Under the pieces are notes generated by a model. That model was not told the DNA's origin. It ran no database searches and saw only the letters and a list, made by a program, of their open reading frames with translations. From the NCBI RefSeq assembly GCF_030848575.1, contig NZ_JAVDDX010000003.1:186001-250000 (forward strand): 64,000 bases of DNA, written 5' to 3'. The stretch's first letter is position 1; the number at the start of each line of letters is the position of its first letter. Position numbers and translations under genes: made by a program. Below are positions 61,357 through 64,000 of this stretch, piece after piece. Source of the DNA: Haloarcula sp. H-GB4 (GTDB lineage: Archaea; Halobacteriota; Halobacteria; Halobacteriales; Haloarculaceae).

Positions 61357-61374
61357 ATTACAGTCGTATGTAAT
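61357..61374. promoter_or_regulatory. Candidate operator of the winged-helix regulator gene
   Basis: ATTACA-GTCGTA-TGTAAT is a perfect inverted repeat. Its minus strand contains TACATACGACTGTA, the third exact match to TACANACGACTGTA. It overlaps the A+T stretch (CTATTACAT on the minus strand) expected to be the TATA box, the classic position for autorepression. Confidence 0.7.
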
Positions 61375-61565
61375 AGACTTTTCTGCAGCGATCTCCGTTT
61401 CGGGAGCAAACGATCTCCATCCGTCTGACGCTCGATAGGTCCCAATCACGCACGAAGGCAGGTATTACGACTTTTCAGTCGACGTACCGACAATGGCTGG
61501 TTCAGATCTCCCTGCTCCGGTTCATCTCCGACAGCGGCCACGCTCCTGTCGGACCGGTCTACCCA

Positions 61566-62900
61566 TTACTCGGCCGGCTCCGGCACAGGCTTCGACTGCT
61601 CAGTTTCCACGACTGCACGCTCCGGAAGTTCGGGGTTCGGTGTCCGACCGAGCGTCAGCAGGCGCTCGGTGAGTGTCAACTCCTCCGGGCTAGGGCTTGG
61701 TTTCTGGACTTCCTCGTAGTCGACGATTACCTGCCCCGCCTCGGCGGTGATGCGCACTGCACAGAGCTGGTAGGAGGGATAAAACACCGGGGGGAGCAGC
61801 CCGATGACACCATCCCGCCGGTGGAGCCGTTTGAGCCAGGTCCCGGTGTTAACGACCAGACCACCGTCGACTGACTGCACACTCGGTCGGTGTGTGTGAC
61901 CGTAGCAGAAGACGACCACGTCGTCTTCCTGTTCGAATATTTTCTGCGCGGCTTCCGTGTACGTCGTCTGGGTATCGACCGTGAGGTCTGTCTCGAAGAC
62001 GCCAAAGCGGTTGATTGTCTTCTTGATGTCCCGCCGCAGGAGATACAGTGGGATGCCCACGAGCAACAGGAGCCCGGCCAGCGACGCGTTCACTACGAGC
62101 AGCATCCAGATGGCGGTCCCGACGGTGCCGAACTGACCCAGAAACGATGTGGTCGTTTCCACCGGCGCGGACCAGACACCGAGAAGATTCAGCGCTGCCA
62201 GGATCGCCAAGATAGCGCTAATGTTGAACAGCAACAGGAACGGGACAAGTGCGTACCGCAACAGCGGGTTCATCTCCCGGTAGAAATACTTCGAGAGCAT
62301 CCACACTGGGACCCGTTCCGTCGGCGTCACCGCCTGTACGTCCTTGAGCCAGTTGTACCGACCCCGGTCCGAGAGCTGGCCGGCCCGGCTCGTCACGAGC
62401 GTGTTGTAGTAATAACCGAGCGGCGTCACATTGGTATCGCCCCAGTCTTCGATACGGTTGTTCGGGTCCTGTTGATTGCCGTGTTCGAAGTGGATGGCCT
62501 GGTCCCCCACCGGACGGGTAATCGACTTCGACTGAACGAGCGTGACGTTGTACGCCGCGAACCGCTCCACGTACTCGTCGTAGGCTGCGAGGTCGTGGTC
62601 GTGATTGCCCGGTATCAGGGTAATCTGGATGTTTTCGCCGGTCTTTCGCAGCTGCTCGAACAGCGACGGATAGGTCTCCTCGAGGACGTCGAACTTCTCT
62701 AGTCCCGACATCCCGGTGAATTCCCACAGCCCGAACGCGTCGCCGTTAATGAGTAGCTCGACGTTCTCCTCAGTGGTCTCCAGCCGCGATAGAAAATCAA
62801 GCAGTTCATCGAGAAACTCCACCTCCTCTAGCTGTTCGTCGCCGCCGATATGGAGGTCGCTGATGACGTAATAGACGCGGTCGTCGGCGGTGCGGTCCAT
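61566..62900 (-). CDS. Calcineurin-like metallophosphoesterase with a transmembrane insertion
   Basis: This 444-residue protein has metallophosphoesterase motifs at both ends of the sequence: SDLHIGG, NGDAFGLWEF, PGNHDHDL and HFEHGNQQD in the N-terminal 160 residues, and YGHTHRP near residue 348. Between them, at about residues 215-290, lie two hydrophobic membrane segments (LLRYALVPFLLLFNISAILA, WMLLVVNASLAGLLLLVGIP). The active site would therefore sit at a membrane surface, as in phospholipid or UDP-diacylglucosamine-type hydrolases. The substrate is unknown. Confidence 0.85.
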   Translation of the reverse strand: MDRTADDRVYYVISDLHIGGDEQLEEVEFLDELLDFLSRLETTEENVELLINGDAFGLWEFTGMSGLEKFDVLEETYPSLFEQLRKTGENIQITLIPGNHDHDLAAYDEYVERFAAYNVTLVQSKSITRPVGDQAIHFEHGNQQDPNNRIEDWGDTNVTPLGYYYNTLVTSRAGQLSDRGRYNWLKDVQAVTPTERVPVWMLSKYFYREMNPLLRYALVPFLLLFNISAILAILAALNLLGVWSAPVETTTSFLGQFGTVGTAIWMLLVVNASLAGLLLLVGIPLYLLRRDIKKTINRFGVFETDLTVDTQTTYTEAAQKIFEQEDDVVVFCYGHTHRPSVQSVDGGLVVNTGTWLKRLHRRDGVIGLLPPVFYPSYQLCAVRITAEAGQVIVDYEEVQKPSPSPEELTLTERLLTLGRTPNPELPERAVVETEQSKPVPEPAE

Positions 62901-63024
62901 TGAATATGGGTTCTTGACCCACAGACAAAGGCGTTGCTCTCCGGAATATCACTGCGGGAGGGTGTAGTTTCAAGTGGGTGTGTCGTTGGAATACGCATTC
63001 TCGCCGGTAGCGCAACCTGCCCGA

Positions 63025-64000
63025 TTACAGTTCCAGCACGGCCCGGAATCGCGCTTCGTTGTCGATCATCCGTCCATAAGCCTCGCTGACATCTTCAAGC
63101 GGGTAGGTCTCTATCTCAGGAGAGATGTCGCGGAGCGAACTGAACTCCAGCGTGTCCTGTGAGTCACGGGCGTGTCCGGAGGCCCAGCCCTCAACAGCGC
63201 CCCGGTTCTGGACGAGTTGCTGTGCGCTCACGCCCACCGGCTCACCGGGGACGCCCACAACCACGACAGAGCCGTCGACACCGATGCCGCTGACGATAGA
63301 ACTGATGGCGTCACTTGACGGTGCCGTCGCCAGCACCACGTCGGCCCCACCGAGTTCCTGTAGTCGCTGACCAGCATCTGTCTCCGCCGCGTTGATGAAG
63401 TGGTCGGCTCCCAGGTCTTTCGCCAGCGATTCTTTCTCCGGCGTTCGGGAGATAGCGGCCGTCTCGAAGCCGGCCGCGTGTGCATACTGGATGCCGAGGT
63501 GACCGAGGCCGCCGACGCCCTGTACGGCGACGAGGTCTCCGACGCTCGCATCGCTGTTCCGGAGCGCATTGAACGTCGTCACGCCCGCACAAAGCAGCGG
63601 CGCCGCGGCCGCCGCATCGAGTGACTCCGGAATCTTCGCGAGCGCCTCCGACGGTGCGGTCATGTACTCGGCGTACCCGCCGTCGTAGCTCAGTCCGGTA
63701 ATTTCGCCGTTCTCACACTGGAGGAAGTTCCCCTGTCGACACTGGTCACACGTCGAACAGTGGCCGCCGTGCCAGCCGACGCCGACTCTGTCGCCCACGT
63801 CCCAGGCGTCAACAGCGTCGCCAACGGCGTCCACGTGGCCTGCCACCTCGTGACCGGGAACCCGTGGATAGGAGACAACCGGGTTGGTCCCCTCTTTTGC
63901 GTACACGTCGCTGTGACAGATGCCACAGGCGTCGACCGAAACCCGCACCTCGCCGGGGTCCGGCTCGGGCACGTCTCGTTCGACGACCTCGAAGTCAGCC
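63025..64000 (-). CDS. Zinc-dependent alcohol dehydrogenase (N-terminus outside window)
   Basis: The visible 324 residues contain ACGICHSDVYAKEG (catalytic zinc), GHEVAGHVDAVG, GVGWHGGHCSTCDQCRQGNF with the structural zinc Cys, and GGLGHLGIQYAHAAGF for NAD(P) binding. This is the CAD/AdhA-like branch that reduces aldehydes. About 12 or more N-terminal residues lie beyond base 64000, since the frame stays open through ADFEVVERDV. It lies 124 bases from the metallophosphoesterase gene on the same strand. Confidence 0.9.
   Translation of the reverse strand, partial: ADFEVVERDVPEPDPGEVRVSVDACGICHSDVYAKEGTNPVVSYPRVPGHEVAGHVDAVGDAVDAWDVGDRVGVGWHGGHCSTCDQCRQGNFLQCENGEITGLSYDGGYAEYMTAPSEALAKIPESLDAAAAAPLLCAGVTTFNALRNSDASVGDLVAVQGVGGLGHLGIQYAHAAGFETAAISRTPEKESLAKDLGADHFINAAETDAGQRLQELGGADVVLATAPSSDAISSIVSGIGVDGSVVVVGVPGEPVGVSAQQLVQNRGAVEGWASGHARDSQDTLEFSSLRDISPEIETYPLEDVSEAYGRMIDNEARFRAVLEL

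Overview
This window looks like a chromosome segment of a halophilic archaeon close to Haloarcula. The base composition is high in G+C. The proteins are strongly acidic. Secreted binding proteins carry twin-arginine lipoprotein signals, several genes start about 27 bases downstream of an archaeal TATA box (leaderless), and many genes are typical of haloarchaea. I saw no tRNA, rRNA, CRISPR array or insertion sequence.

Layout. (1) 1-1 kb: the end of a NAD synthetase-like gene and a divergent S17e-like ribosomal protein. (2) 1-34 kb: one large metabolic island. Its core (5.4-10.9 kb) is a selenium-dependent molybdenum hydroxylase (SDMH) maturation set: yqeC, mocA, a TusA-like protein, an orphan selD, an xdhC-yqeB fusion and dsrE/F/H-like sulfur-relay genes. 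A ridA gene and a PhnDCE-type ABC transporter lie beside it. Next come two molybdenum hydroxylase modules (large subunit plus [2Fe-2S] subunit, no flavin subunit). They are followed by an M20 amidase, a D-aminoacylase-like hydrolase, a complete nucleoside-type ABC transporter with two BMP lipoproteins, an F420-type oxidoreductase, an NCS2 xanthine/uracil-type permease, a threonine synthase-like enzyme, a hydantoinase/allantoinase and an SsnA-type aminohydrolase. (3) 34-37.8 kb: a lower-G+C stretch of orphan haloarchaeal genes. (4) 37.9-44.6 kb: a hemerythrin fused to a degenerate acyl-CoA synthetase, small stress and zinc-ribbon proteins, a methyltransferase, a DMT exporter and a carotenoid oxygenase. 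(5) 44.7-49.2 kb: an iron-siderophore uptake locus with two palindromic iron boxes. (6) 49.4-53 kb: assorted redox and regulatory genes. (7) 53-61.4 kb: a lactate locus (permease and FAD/Fe-S dehydrogenase) facing a regulator and Nramp-like transporter operon. (8) 61.5-64 kb: a membrane-inserted metallophosphoesterase and a partial alcohol dehydrogenase.

How it fits together. The island's gene content resembles the bacterial SDMH/purine (uric acid) degradation clusters, such as the E. coli ygeW-ygfU region: ssnA, hydantoinase, M20 amidase, PLP lyase-like enzyme, xdh-type hydroxylases, yqeB, yqeC and mocA. The nucleoside ABC transporter and NCS2 permease would bring in purines and the deaminases and hydroxylases would oxidise them. 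SelD with the TusA/DsrEFH proteins would supply selenium or sulfur for the molybdenum site. In the lactate region a near-identical motif, TACANACGACTGTA, occurs twice upstream of lctP and once over the promoter of the winged-helix regulator at 60776-61348. This points to an autoregulated lactate regulon.
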